Positions 10,969-22,386 of a DNA stretch of 64,000 bases are shown here, one piece after another. Numbering within the stretch: position 1 is the first letter of the stretch; each line of letters opens with the position of its first letter. A program made the position numbers and the translations under genes. The notes under the pieces are model-generated. The model did not search any database and was not told where the DNA came from. It saw only the letters and a program-made list of their open reading frames with translations. The DNA comes from Platerodrilus igneus (Eukaryota; Arthropoda; Insecta; Coleoptera; Lycidae), in the NCBI GenBank assembly GCA_036346225.1, contig JARFIW010001178.1:3476917-3540916 (forward strand), read 5' to 3'.

Positions 10969-11504
10969 CAATTCTATCTGGTAACAACTAACATGTTCTC
11001 TGTTTTTGCATCTAACTTATTATGTTGTCTTTCTACAATTAATACTAAAGAAGGTTCCAAGATGATTTTTCCAAAGGAAGTTACTCCCTGCTCTTATGTG
11101 GATATATCTGTACCTTCAACATCAAGTAATACTTGTGATTTTAATGATTAGTACTACTTTTTCATAATTCTTATATCTTACATACATTACAAATTTTCAT
11201 CGTCCCAGAAAATTTCAACCGAATTGGATTAATGACAAAAAAGGCAATTTAAAAATTTAAATGTACAACCTATAATTTATGGTGCCTTTAACTTACCATA
11301 ATTTTGTTATTATTAATTCGATTAGGTAAAAATCTTCTGGGCATATAAGATCTTTTTGCTCCTTCCATTAAGGCAATCATTTATTTTCGCATTACACTAG
11401 TTAAATAATTGTAAATTAACCCTTTTTATCCATATAAGATATACACAAATACAACAATTTCTTATTTTTAGACAATATACCCTGCAGAGTTCCACCTTCT
11501 TCTA
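10969..11504. other. Intergenic, nothing recognised
   Basis: A short open stretch follows the THAP stop (10992-11150, serine-rich) but shows no motif. AT-rich elsewhere. Confidence 0.4.
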
Positions 11505-11592
11505 ATGGGTCGCAAACATCAGCGAATAGGACACAATGAGGATACACGTCTAACCAGTTCCAGGACTGAAGACCTAATGATGATGATGATGT
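11505..11592 (+). mobile_element. RTE-like LINE, 3'-end fragment
   Basis: Ends TCTAACCAGTTCCAGGACTG, then AAGACCTAATGATGATGATG, nearly identical to the ends at 15523 and 31160. Only the last ~80 bases are present. Confidence 0.8.
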
Positions 11593-11786
11593 ACAGATAA
11601 TAGATATATTTCTGAATTTTCTTTGTAAATTATTCTTAATTTACTTATTTGTAATTGTTTGTGTTAATTAAAAAGAAGTTCAAACATGTTTTATTATTAT
11701 GATATCCACATTTTATATGAATAGGTATGACTTCAGGGGCCTGTTTAATAAGTCGTTAATAAAATTAGGATTCGTTTGGAGTGTCT

Positions 11787-12315
11787 ATGACAGCTGTTGT
11801 TCAAAAGCCTATTGAACCTGACGAAAGTTTAGAGGATACTTGTAATGATAATGTAAATGATGGAATATGTAAGAAACAATTGGTCACGCAAGAGGATAAA
11901 GTCCCTAACCCCTGAGGTATGTTTTGATTTAATACTAGTAATCAAAAATGGATGTGAATGTTAATTATTAGAGTAATAAAATTATAGATAGTAGTAACGA
12001 AGTTGATGTATCAATTTTATGTATATAGGATTCACAAAAAAAATGCTTGTATACCGTGGTAAAGATACTCTCATGCTTGAATCTCTGAAGGAGAGAAGAC
12101 TTGAGCTTCAAGTACGTAAGCTAGAACTTGAAGTATGGGAAAAGGAGCAATCCTTAAATGTGCAGCATTCACCCCTTACTAGTCATATTGTCCAACAAGA
12201 AGACGGAGAACAACCAGATATGAGTAATGTTGTATTTATTAATAGTGACGACTGTTTAGTAACTAACGAATGGGACATTGTAATGTTAGATCGAGATGAT
12301 TCAACTGTACAGTAA
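11787..12315 (+). pseudogene. Harbinger accessory (Myb-like) protein, remnant
   Basis: Harbinger elements encode a second, SANT/Myb-like DNA-binding protein that helps carry the transposase to the nucleus and TIRs. Here two pieces remain: 11787-11909 (acidic, starting MTAVVQKPIEPDES) and 12019-12315, ending in a 98-codon frame with a charged helical coiled-coil stretch LKERRLELQVRKLELEVWEK and an acidic tail. The first piece ends at TGAGGTATG, so an intron or deletion may lie between. The trihelix/Myb domain itself is not visible. Role inferred from position and the typical C-terminal coiled coil. Confidence 0.55.
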
Positions 12316-12427
12316 CATTTTATTTAATATTTATATTGAATAGACATTTAAGCAAACAATGTTTCATCACAAAATATGTAAACGTATGTTTAAGATTAGG
12401 CAAAGTACATACTTTCACTTTTAACAA

Positions 12428-13451
12428 TTAAAGTGGTTGTAACAAAAAATGCAGTTTTTCTTGAGCCTGGACTGCAGGCAATTCATCTTCGTCCATAATA
12501 GTAGTCTCTGGTAAGTCTTCTACCTGTATTTCAGGTTCATCAGGCAATGCAAAGTATTGTAAATTACTCCTCGAAAGATTGCACAATACTACGCAGGTAT
12601 TGATGATTTCACAAGCAAATGTGGGATTCAGGTGCATACAGCCACTCATAATAGGAAATTTTTCTTTTAATCACCGAATGACATAAATGGCACACTCAAT
12701 AACTCTCTGAGTTTTTTATGAGATTTCGCAAGTCTCTGTTGAGATGGATCATTAATATTTTGAATTACTGGTGGAATGAGCCAAGATTTTACAGGGTAAA
12801 TAGTCTCCCAGTAAAACTCCACCAGTAAAAGGCCTCCATCCTGTTGTATAATTCACTTAACTGCAAAACTCCTGCATCAATCACCCTCCCGCACCAATTT
12901 GCATAATAAAGTTGTAAATTTGGTCAGTATACAAGCATTACGTTTAAGGAATGTTTTCGATGACGATCTACAAAAGCTGGTTCAAATGCAATAGGAGCAT
13001 CAACTCGTATTAACGTTCCATCCATTACCCCACATACCAAAGGCATATCTCCAAACTCACTTAATTTAACCACCTATTCTGCACATTCATTTGGCCACCT
13101 CACCACATTCTTAAGAAGTACATTATTTATAGATGTGACAACTTTGTGCACAACTCCACAAACTGTCCCTTTTGAAACTCCATGCATATCACGTACACAA
13201 TGGTACTGAGCACCACTTCCTAGCCAGTGGAGAGCAATTCAAAGTTGTTGCTTTGGAGACGGTGAATTTCTTGCAGTTTGATGTTCCAATGTGTTACTTA
13301 TATTATTAAGCACAAACATAAGAGTTTCAAAGTCTAGCCGAAATCTCTCATATGTATCTTCCATGTAGTTGTAAGCTATTCTCGGTCGAAAAATCCTTGG
13401 ACGATGAACATTAAACTGCTCTTCATCACTGCTGGTGTCACTATCGCCCAT
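12428..13451 (-). pseudogene. HARBI1-like transposase (DDE_Tnp_4)
   Basis: Nuclease of the Harbinger element. The N-terminus (13451-13239) shows RPRIFRPR, a region rich in acidic/aromatic residues, and L-EHQTARN followed by SP-KQQL, the HARBI1 opening. Further down the minus strand, across stops and frameshifts, I read GAQYHCVRDMHGVSKGTVC (helix-turn-helix), CGVMDGT (first catalytic D), LLGDY (second D) and VIECAI (catalytic E), then a C-terminal PDEPE-x-QVEDLPET tail ending at 12428. The three catalytic residues are present but the frame is broken at least five times, so this copy cannot act alone. Confidence 0.8.
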
Positions 13452-13784
13452 TGTATTTTGTTTTACACTCTGTTTTGTACAGAATATTAAGTATTTTATA
13501 TATTTTTCTCTAAACCATTAACTTTATTTGATCTAATAAAATTAATTATTAAACTAAGCATGCTAATGAAATAAATGCAAATATTATAAGTAAGTTTCAT
13601 TAGTTGCATTGGTTTATGATACACTTTACCTTCAGCACTAATAATATTAAATAGGTAATCATTTTAAGTATTCCACTAATATTATTAAGCAAATTTTTTA
13701 TGACAGAACAGTAATAATATTAATTAATATTATAAGATAATCCTAATACTATTAGTGAATGAGTTTTATGAAACAAGGCCCAGG

Positions 13785-14370
13785 TAATACATGTTCAACG
13801 AACTTCAAAAGCACATTTAAGAATTCAATGTTTGTGTGTGTATCTTCGAAATTTTAAAGTTCCGAGTTCAGATTTCTATTCATTATAAACAAAAAAGCGT
13901 ACTACGAAAAATGTGTGCCTATGAAAAAAATGTTATAGGGATTTAAAGTTTCAATATTTGTATAATTAAATATTTTTTTAATTCATTTTAAATTTAAATA
14001 TGTGAATCACAAATGTGAATAACAATTCGTCAAAATATTTACAAAATACATAATTTAATAGAAATGGTATTAAGTCATTTTTTTCTTGAAGTGAGACGAA
14101 TTAGATATTTATTTATTGATATAAATTCCAAGCTTCCCCACAAATTTCTATTTCAAGTGACCTATGTTTTGTTATATTTAACAACATTGTCCAGTTTTAT
14201 TTATTATGTCAATTAGGCATACATAATGAGAAAAACTTCAAAATATTACTGGTATATTTTATTATTCATATTCAAATTTCCCGCAAAAAACTTCTTATGT
14301 AATGGCTGATTGCATTCAAGGTTATAAAATTTTGCCCGACAAAGTCTTCACATCTGTAAGAGGTGGATAA
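13785..14370. other. Intergenic, nothing recognised
   Basis: Very AT-rich; no open frame or repeat that I can interpret. Confidence 0.5.
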
Positions 14371-14373
14371 TCT

Positions 14374-14795
14374 GTGACAGCACTGTGTGGCTGTGAAACG
14401 TGGACAGTAGGAGAAGCGGACAGAAAAAAGATAGAAACTCTTAAAATATGGTGTTACACACGTATGATCAAGATATCATGGACAAACAAGGTTAAGAACA
14501 AAGATGTTCTAGAAATAGTAGGGGAAGAAAGAAATACGAGGAAAACAATAAAAAAAAAATAGGAGAGATGGGACGATAGATCACATACTAAGGCACGAGG
14601 GAATAGTGTGGAATATATTAGAAGCAGAGATAGGAAAAAAAAGAGATAAAGGTAAACTCGGGATAAACTATTGCACACAGATAGTCAAAGATGTAGGTCG
14701 TGGGAATTTCGGGGAAATGTGTGGGCTAGCTCAGAATAGAAATCAATGGAGGTACATGTCCAACCAGTTCCAAGATGGAAAACCAAATGATGAAA
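14374..14795 (+). pseudogene. RTE-like LINE C-terminal region and 3' end
   Basis: 5'-truncated copy. The frame opens with the CGCETWTVGEADRKKIE block (conserved start of the C-terminal zinc/thumb region of these LINEs), runs through MIKISWTNKV and VGEERN, hits a stop at about 14562, and resumes in another frame at 14571-14812 as HILRHEGIV, NYCTQIVKDVG, AQNRNQWRYMSNQFQD. The break falls in a run of nine A (14549-14558), an obvious spot for an indel. It ends AAATGATGA. No catalytic residues remain. Confidence 0.8.
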
Positions 14796-14879
14796 AAAAT
14801 AATTGTACATAAACTTGATGATTCTTATAAACAACTACAGGTATTGGTTTTGCAATATTTTCAACTAATGTTGATTGTG

Positions 14880-15005
14880 CAGAAGGATTTATTGGAAAAC
14901 TATTCATTCAGCAAATGTCTAAGTGTAGGGCGATCTTGGTAGACGCATGCTGCTTAATCTCCTTTAAATAGCACTGAATGAATATCGGTGAAATAGGATA
15001 TGTAT
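14880..15005 (-). repeat. Dispersed repeat, copy 2 (inverted relative to 6656-6860)
   Basis: See the copy at 6656-6860; the reverse complement shares the AGATTAAGCAGC and GATCGCCC-ACACTTAG cores. Confidence 0.6.
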
Positions 15006-15084
15006 TTATAAAACAATATAAGGGGAACCAAGTTGTATCTAACACGAAAGAGTAGCTGCTATGTTCGAAGACAACAAACATAGA

Positions 15085-15523
15085 AATAAGGAAAACATTG
15101 ATGAAAACATATGTGTACAGCAGAGTACTGTATGGATATGAAATAAGGGCAGTAAGAGAAGCAGACAGGAAAAAAGGTAGCAGCCTTTTGGAATGCGGTG
15201 CTTCAAATGTATAATGATGAAAGCATGGACCGACAGAGTTATTAACAAAGAGGTTCTAGAAATAGTAGGAGAAGAAAGATAATCTGTGGAAAACAAAAAA
15301 AAACAGGAGAAATAGGATAGGACACATTTGGGACAAGTGTGAGATATGTTACAGGCATGGATAGGAAAAAGATAGGTAGAGGTAGGCCTAGATCAGAGCA
15401 CACAGATAGTGAAAGACGTAGGCTGTAGGAATTTCACGGAAATGTATAGGTTGGCTCAGAATAGAAAACAATGGAGATATGCATCTAACCAGTTCCAAGA
15501 CTGAAGACCTAATGATGATGATG
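15085..15523 (+). mobile_element. RTE-like LINE, 5'-truncated 3' end
   Basis: Same family as 14374-14795: AGCAGACAGGAAAAAAGG, a GACCGACAGAGTTATTAACA block, GAAATAGTAGGAGAAGAAAG, and the end CTAACCAGTTCCAAGACTGA then AGACCTAATGATGATGATG. Frame heavily broken. Confidence 0.8.
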
Positions 15524-17925
15524 TATAGATATTCCAAGTTAAATGATATATGTATATATTTAATATAAGATATTGGTACTAAAATGGAATTAAAATGACA
15601 ATGGCATTAGTATGTTGTATATTCTTGAAACAGTAATTTAGTTCCGAGAATGATACTCCCAATGTATTATTTACTCTGGCAAGTAAGATAATCTTCCTTT
15701 GTAATATTTTCGTGGGATTCTGTAAATTCTGTGTCACCTCCCGAAATTTTGTGTTAGGTTTGTAGATACATATAGTTTTAAAGTATTTCTTTTTTTAGAA
15801 GCGAATTTAGTAATTGTTCAAAGTTTTATGTATGTCTAACACCAAGAATAAAAACATTATTTTTGGATGCTAGTTTTTCTGCAATTAGTACTACTTGTAG
15901 CTGTAGTGCTCAAGGTTTGTCAATAGAATTATTATGCTGTCTCTCAGTAATGCTTATAACACTAAGTTGATTTGTGTCCCAAAAGTGCAATTTAACTTTA
16001 TTTATTGATTCTGGGAGCACTTTAAATTTATTACAATTCTTATGTGTAAAATAAAAGCCAAGTGTCAAATATGCAAGAATATAAATAAAAAATTTCTTAT
16101 TTAGCCACAGCCATCTTACAATAAATGAGTTTCTATAAATTGAAGGCAAAAACAAATACTGAAGTGCACGTGTCATATATTGTTATAATTGTAGCAAAAA
16201 AACCATATCGTATTAAATAAAAAACATGAATGATGTCATTTAAAAAATATTTGAAGATAGTTCTATGGAGTCAAAACATCATACATTTTTTTGTGGATAG
16301 ATTATAAGGTAGCATAAAAATCTGCTTTAAATGCAATGCGTTTTTTAATATTTTCAGTTTTTTAAGTTTTTTGAAAATGATTTGAGATATATCAAATTTC
16401 CTTTCTTAGTGTGACTTCTTTTTAAAAAGTGTAAAATGCCAAATTTAAAATTATCCTCTATCTTTCATAATAAACAAGATCTCAATGGTGATGCTCCAAT
16501 TTGCGACATCCTGTACATTAACACAAACTGTCAGTGATCTAAAGTATTAATTCTTTCAATACTATTAAAAACAGGGCCAACAAGAGAATCATGCAAGTGA
16601 GGCATTGCCCAGGCTTGCTGGCGTCCGTGCTTGAGTTCGATACTTTTATGTACGTAACATTAAAAAAAGTTTGTTAAAATAAATATAACATACGATGTCT
16701 ATAAATTTTTTGTAATTATATTACTTCTTTACATGGTATAATGAAATATCAAATAGCAATCAGACCCATATGCTCATATATTCGTACTCCTTGTAGATAA
16801 TAACAATATCCTTCGCCCATTAGTTAATCTATTAGTCTGTCGTCCTATTTGGAGCCTGTGGTAGTAAGGAAAGCACATTATTGGTTTTTTCAATTTTAAT
16901 GCGGGTAGCATATAGTTAACAGTTTAGTCTACTACAATATTGCTTTGCAGTAAGTTTCTTCTCTTAACAACCTGTGTGTGACACAATTTCAGTGTGTTAC
17001 CCTCTTGAATATTAGAAATAATGGACATACCCTTTGTGTAAATACATTTTTTGGTTACATAGTTTTAGCCAATGCAACACTAGGTTAAATATAGGTTCTT
17101 AAACTAATAAGTTGTGATAGTATTTATAATTAAGAAATAATAGCTAGTTTTTGTTGATATTTGAAAAAAATACGTTGGTTCTATATGAAACTGCTAGGAT
17201 AATTTCAAATCATAAGTATTTTATTAACCAATTTTTGTTTTACATATAGCACTAGTGTTGGTGAAATACGTGATGCACTCAAAAATGATTTTTAGGAAAG
17301 CGTTCTGCCTTATTTGAACGACACTAATGAAACAAGAGCAAATAAAGCACTACTAAATTCAAAGAAAAGTGAAACGATAGTAGCAATAAGTAATCCACCA
17401 ACACTTTCATTCCTGAAAAGTGATTTAGAGAAACGTTAAATCATTCGTTTCTCCAAGGCGACTATAGAAATAAGCTGAAATGACATACATAAAGTTTTTA
17501 GAGTTATTTTTGATAACAATTTATTAACACATTGTAATAAAGGAAACCACAAAATATGCACTATTTACGAAATATCCCTACCAACAAATTTCTTTAGATT
17601 AGTTAAGAATATTTCTCAGAATTTTAATTAGTGGCTGCGATGATGTGCCATCTAAGCTGACTTATTGGGTAACAGCCAAGGATGTGAAAAATGAAATGGT
17701 ATATGAAGCTGTTGTGACACTGTCGAAAGCCGCCAATAACTTGAACCTGATGATGCATGTCAGGAATCACCAATTTGTATTTTACTTGATACTTCTGTGG
17801 TGTAGCCGTTGCTTAACTTGTCTACTCTACACACCTGTCTTCATATATCAATGTTCTCTGAATCAATAACTTATATAATGAAAGCAGCAAGTTGAACTAG
17901 AGAATAAGAAATCCGACTCTGGGTA
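15524..17925. other. Intergenic stretch, two weak open frames
   Basis: 15910-16176 (minus, 88 codons) has a hydrophobic segment (FIYILAYLTLGFYF) but no family I know. 17240-17440 looks exon-like after a TTTTACATATAG acceptor (VGEIRDALKNDF, stop, then a 40-residue open part) and 17645-17869 is another short open frame; neither is identified. No repeat structure noted. Confidence 0.35.
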
Positions 17926-18119
17926 CAACCTCCTTATACTATAACGGACATTTTTCTTTCTCATAATATATATGTATATACAAAGTGTCATTAACCTCAC
18001 CCGTTCCCCTTCAAAACACTTTTAATACAATACTGTACTAAAGCAACGTCATTGAACTAAATAAGGGTCTGTTGTTCATCAGCTTCAGTTAATGTTGGTG
18101 CTTTAACTTGTTGACAGTT

Positions 18120-19705
18120 GTGGCTACAAAAATTAAAAGGAAGGCGATTACATTAAAAGAAAAAATAAACGCTATTGAATGATACACTAGCGGCCAAAAT
18201 GTGCGTGTTCTAGCAAAACAATTTGATGTAGGAAAAACACAAACTAGTAATGCAGTAAAAAATAAAAATAAACTGCCTGCTTTACTTTACGAACACGGAA
18301 ATGAAAATAGAAAACGTGATTTTCCAAAAAATAAGGGTATTGAAGTGGATGCAGTTGTTTTTAACTGGTTCTCAAAAGCTCGCTGTAGAAACTTACCCAG
18401 TTCTGACCCAATTTTAGAGAAAGCTAAAGAAGCTGCAAATGAGTTGGGATACAACAATTTTACAGCACCAAGAGCATGGCTTGAAAAATATCGGATTCGT
18501 CATAAGATTTCGTACAAGTCTGTATCGTGGGAATCCGGTTACGTGGATATTGTTGTAAAATTGTGGAATGACATGTTATCGTCATTAATCAGCAAATACG
18601 AAGACAGCGATATTTTTAATTTAGACGAAACCAGTCTATTTTTCAGAGCGTTACCCAATAAAACTCTTAGTTTGACAAACGAAAAATGTTGTGGCGGTAA
18701 AATTTCTAAAGAAAGATTAACTGCTTTGCACTGTATTGACATAAATGGTGGTAAAGAAAAATCTTTGGTTATCGGAAAGACGGCAAAACCTCGAAGTTTT
18801 AAAAACATTAATGTAGAAAATCTTTCTGGGTATTGGCGTGCTAATAAAAAAGCATGTATGACCAATGAAATTTTTATGGAATGGATTTCCAAGTTTGACA
18901 GAATATTAGGCATGCAAAAGCGCAAAATTCTTCTTCTTTTAGACAATGCAACTTGTCACACAGACTTAAAGTTAGACGATATTAAATTAACCTTCTTTCC
19001 GCCAAATGTCACTTTCGTTTGTCGGCCTTTGGACCAAAGTGTTATTCAAAATTTTAAAGTGTTCTACAGACAGCTGTTAATGACCAATTTACTTTCATCA
19101 ATCAGCTCAGCGACGTCATATAAAGATTTAGAGAAGAATATTACCGTTTTATATGCCATCACATGGATTGATATTGCTTGGCAGAGGGTTAGCTCTCTTA
19201 CGATAAAAAATTGTTTTTCAAAAGCCGGATTTAAAAGAAAAGACATTGCAGGCATGCGTAACGTTTCATTTGACTCTGAGCACAATCTTCCACAGTCTGT
19301 CATAGAGAAGTCACTAAATGAACAACCTCTTACATACTTGAGGGAACTGTTGAACAATGATGGTTTTCAGAAGTAGATGCGTCAGCATTCGCTTGTATTG
19401 ACGAAGCTGTGTAGGTAGAAGACTGCGCAGATATCAATGCTATAGTAAGGGATATTGTATCGGTACACAAAAAAGATGAAAATATCGTTAGTGAGAACGA
19501 AGATGATGACGAATGCATGGAGGTTGTGAGTAAAATTAAAAACAATAGCGATGCTCATGCACAAACACAAGAATTAAAATATTTTTTTGTTAAAACCGGC
19601 AACGACAAAGCATTTTGCATTGTTTCTTAGCTTAAAATCTTATTAGAAGAACAAAGTTTAAAATCACAAACTCGTCAAACTACAATTACTGATTTTTTCA
19701 AATAA
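18120..19705 (+). pseudogene. Tigger-like transposase (CENP-B HTH, DDE)
   Basis: Cut-and-paste transposase. Order: N-terminal CENP-B/psq helix-turn-helix (KIKRKAITLKEKINAIE, then VRVLAKQFDVGKTQ), a second HTH (FNWFSKAR...EKAKEAANELGY, F-APRAWLEKYRIRH), then the DDE core with NLDETSLF (first D), LLLLDNATCH (second D) and FFPPNVTFVCRPLDQSVI (third D). The 391-codon core 18204-19376 is open. Damage: the expected ATG is GTG at 18120; TGA at 18180-18182; a frameshift near 19370; TAG at 19412 and 19628 in the continuing frame. It ends with a PIP-box-like QTTITDFF (19676-19699) and stop 19703-19705. Length about 520 codons, normal for the family. Confidence 0.9.
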
Positions 19706-20028
19706 ATTGTACTTAACACGTTGACTACCATATGTGTCACTGGTGCTGCATAAAGGGTAGTGGCAAATATACCACTTATATAATGCATATAGGTTACTAT
19801 ATGGACCAAACATACTATGAGTGCAACTGTATTTCAGTAGCGCACTAGATGCCGCGGGATATTATAAATCTACACCTTTTCACCGTTTATCCCCTTATTT
19901 GAATTTGATCACCGGTGATTCACATGGTGCATAGGTTATTCCTGTATGAGAGTGCATGTGTAGCTCATTCAGTGTTGTGTTTGTTTCCTTTGTTTAGTGA
20001 TTTATATTGAGTGTTCCTTTGCAAAAAA

Positions 20029-21848
20029 ATGGATTTTAAAGAAGAGGAAAAGTTAATGCGGTGGCTTGACGAACTAGAAGCTGAAGGTAAGGAGAATTCG
20101 GAAATATTTCATGTTACAACCTAAGTAATATTATTTTTTACAACTAAAAGCTCCAAAAGCTAATAATGCTGCTCCAACCTTTGATGAAGAATTGCGGGAA
20201 GCTGATGAATTTCAGTTTGGTGGTAGTAGGGTTGAAGATGAAGAGCCCTATTCTTCTTCAGGGTCTGAATACAGTCCAAGTTCAGAGTCAGAATCTACAG
20301 ATACAAATTTTTCCAATGAATCTGAGCCTGAAGATGATGACAATATACATCAAATAAATATAATAAATGAAATGAACATACAAGGAGAATTGACAATAAA
20401 TGATAGCGATAAGCAACCAGAAGTAGATGAGTAGTGGAAAAAAGTTGATGGGTCATCTTTGAAACAATTTACTTTTGTTGGAAAGAGCAAAATAAATGTT
20501 GTCCCAAAATTGCAATCTGTCGACATTTTCAAACTCGTCATAGACAACAAAATATTTCATATTATTTCGAATGAAACAAATAGAAATGCTAGAAAGCACA
20601 ATCAAGCTTGAAAAGATACGTCAATTCAGGAAATGGAACGTTTTTTTGCTATTGTGTTATATATGGGACTCGTACGGTATCCTAAAGTAAGACTACTGGT
20701 CAAAAAAATTTTTATACCGTCATTGCTTTGTTCGTCATATTATGCCCAGGAATAGATTTCAATCGTTATTACGATTTATTCATTTTTCTGATAATGCAAC
20801 AGCAGATAAAAAAGATCGACTGTATAAGATAAGGCCCATAATAGATTATCTAAATAAAAAATATAAACAACTAAAAATTCCTGCAGAAGTAGTATCAATC
20901 GACGAATCCACGGTACCTGTTAAAGGTCGGCTCCTATTTCGGCAGTGCATTCCAGGAAAAGCGTCAAAGTATGGAGTAAAAATTTTTAAGTTTGTAATGA
21001 AACTGGATATGCTTATAACACAGAAATTTACAAAGGTAAAAGCGACATGACTATTGCAAGGTCGAAGTACTAATACCGTCGTTCTAAATTTATTAAAAGA
21101 CTATCTAGATGAGGGACGGACTTTAACTGTAGATAACTTTTATAATAATCTTGATTTATCGAACACTTTTCTGCAGAGAAAAACTCAGTGTTGGTACATT
21201 GAAAAGATATGTGAAAGGAGTACCAAAAGATATCCTAAATCAGAAGAAAAAGAAAAAAAAAGGAGAAATCAAAGGTATAGAAAGTGAGGGAAAAGTGATA
21301 GGTAGGAAAGATAAAAGGTCAGTTAGATTTGTGAGTTCTCGACCTACATTGGCTATTGTTGATACAATAAAAAAACCGTAAAAAAGAAAGCATTATTTAC
21401 TAACCAGAAGCTATAGTATTTTACAATAAATTTAAAATAAGTATTGACCTCTCAGACCAGATGGCATCATATTTCTCAGTTTTGCGTCGGTCAATAAGAT
21501 GTTACCATAAGGTAGCATTTGAGTACTTATTTGGTACATCTGTTATCAATGCTCTTGTGTTATATCACATTTCTGAATTTAAGGAGAGACTTGTATCAAG
21601 CTTACTTGGAGATATTATAGACAAAAAGGAGGAAACAAGAAAACAAAGCATACATTAGAAGAAATTGTAGAAAACACAAAAGATAATCGAAAGAAAAGAA
21701 GACGCTGTGTTGCGTGCTATAAGATACAATATGAATTACTCAAAAATTCTAAACTGGTCGCTAAAAAACTAAGTTAGTTTCCACATTTTGCAGAAAATGC
21801 GAAAATAAACCAGCATTATGTTTATTGTGTTTTCAAAAAACGACACAA
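20029..21848 (+). pseudogene. piggyBac transposase (DDE_Tnp_1_7), degraded
   Basis: Starts MDFKEEEKLMRWLDELEAE at 20029; then GGTAAGG at about 20087 and an AACTAAAAG at about 20150 could bound a short intron, after which an acidic, serine-rich N-terminal region follows (20150-20434). The core shows MERFFAIVLYMGL (20630s), MPRNRFQSLLRFIHFSDN (20742), VVSIDEST-VPVKGR (first catalytic D), LTVDNFYNN (second D) and a C-terminal cysteine-rich zinc domain RRRCVACY...FCRKCENKPALCLLCF (21690-21830). At least six stops or frameshifts (for example 20432, 20609, 21048, 21379) separate them. The third catalytic aspartate region is too broken to place. Confidence 0.85.
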
Positions 21849-22124
21849 ATCAAATAATTTTTTTATCTAAATACTGTTGTATCTATGCCATTCCTTTAAT
21901 TCGAAAGACATAAACGCTTTACAAGCTTGTTTTATTGAAATTGTATAACTTGAGTTATATTACAATTGTTTCTTTTTATATAAGCACAGAATGACTCAGA
22001 CGATCACCAATTGGCAAATAATTATACTTGGTGTAGTTATATACCATTGGTAACTGCTTCATAGCTATTACTTTATACCATCACCCATAGTTCCATATTT
22101 AGGACACATATGTGATATTTCACA

Positions 22125-22185
22125 GGTGATACATATGGTACATGGATAAACCTATGGGTATGTAGCTCTGGTGATACATATGGTA
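22125..22185. repeat. Subterminal repeat pair of the piggyBac right end
   Basis: GGTGATACATATGGTA occurs twice exactly, 45 bases apart, 41-102 bases inside the right terminus; the left end carries an inverted near-copy at 19726-19740. Spacing and symmetry suggest transposase binding sites (inference). Confidence 0.75.
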
Positions 22186-22325
22186 CCACAAGATGGATTC
22201 TTAAAAATACTTTGGTAGTCAACGTGTTAAACAGATTTATACATTTGTGATGTAATATGCACATATGTATATACTTTAAATATAAATACTTGGTTAAGTT
22301 AAATACATTTTCTATAAAGCGCACA

Positions 22326-22375
22326 CCTCTATAGTGGACAAAATTTTTGGTCACATACGTGTCCGCTATAGAGAG
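22326..22375. repeat. Short palindrome in the Tigger right end
   Basis: CCTCTATAGTGGACA and TGTCCGCTATAGAGAG are inverted copies separated by about 20 bases, so the terminal motif is present twice in opposite orientations at this end. Confidence 0.75.
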
Positions 22376-22386
22376 ATTTCACTGTA

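Larger units (their letters stand above)
11738..13780. mobile_element. PIF/Harbinger DNA transposon
   Basis: About 2.04 kb. Left end GGCCTGTTTAATAAGTC and the reverse complement of the right end GGCCTTGTTTCATAAAAC are imperfect terminal inverted repeats; ATTAGGAT also recurs inside both (about 11763 and inverted at 13740). With these limits both flanks read CAGG (11734-11737 and 13781-13784). Harbinger elements usually duplicate 3 bp, so the true duplication may be CAG or AGG with one ambiguous G. Inside lie two divergent genes, as in the family: a plus-strand accessory protein and a minus-strand transposase. Confidence 0.8.
19717..22226 (+). mobile_element. piggyBac element, TTAA-flanked, nested in Tigger
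   Basis: About 2.51 kb with TTAA at 19713-19716 and 22227-22230. Terminal inverted repeats CACGTTGACTACCA are identical over 14 bases at both ends. Inside the right end are two exact copies of GGTGATACATATGGTA (22125-22140, 22170-22185), with an inverted near-copy TACCATATGTGTCAC at 19726-19740: likely transposase-binding subterminal repeats. Contains one plus-strand transposase frame. The exact TTAA and matching ends make the boundaries certain. Confidence 0.95.
17926..22384 (+). mobile_element. Tigger/pogo DNA transposon interrupted by piggyBac
   Basis: Flanked by TA dinucleotides (17924-17925, 22385-22386), the Tc1/mariner-superfamily target. Right terminus, read inward: CAGTGAAATCTCTCTATAGC then GGACACG, a pogo/Tigger-like end. 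Left terminus CAACCTCCTTATACTATAAC GGACA shares CTATARCGGACA. Without the nested piggyBac (19717-22226 plus one TTAA) the element is about 1.95 kb, ordinary for Tigger. The left end is the more diverged, so that boundary is less certain. Confidence 0.75.

Noticed and set aside
15910..16176. Small membrane protein on the minus strand
   Set aside because: One hydrophobic stretch in AT-rich sequence is expected by chance; no homologous family recognised and no splice or promoter support.
18539..18946. 135-codon minus-strand open frame
   Set aside because: Lies wholly within the Tigger transposase core on the other strand and shows no motif of its own.
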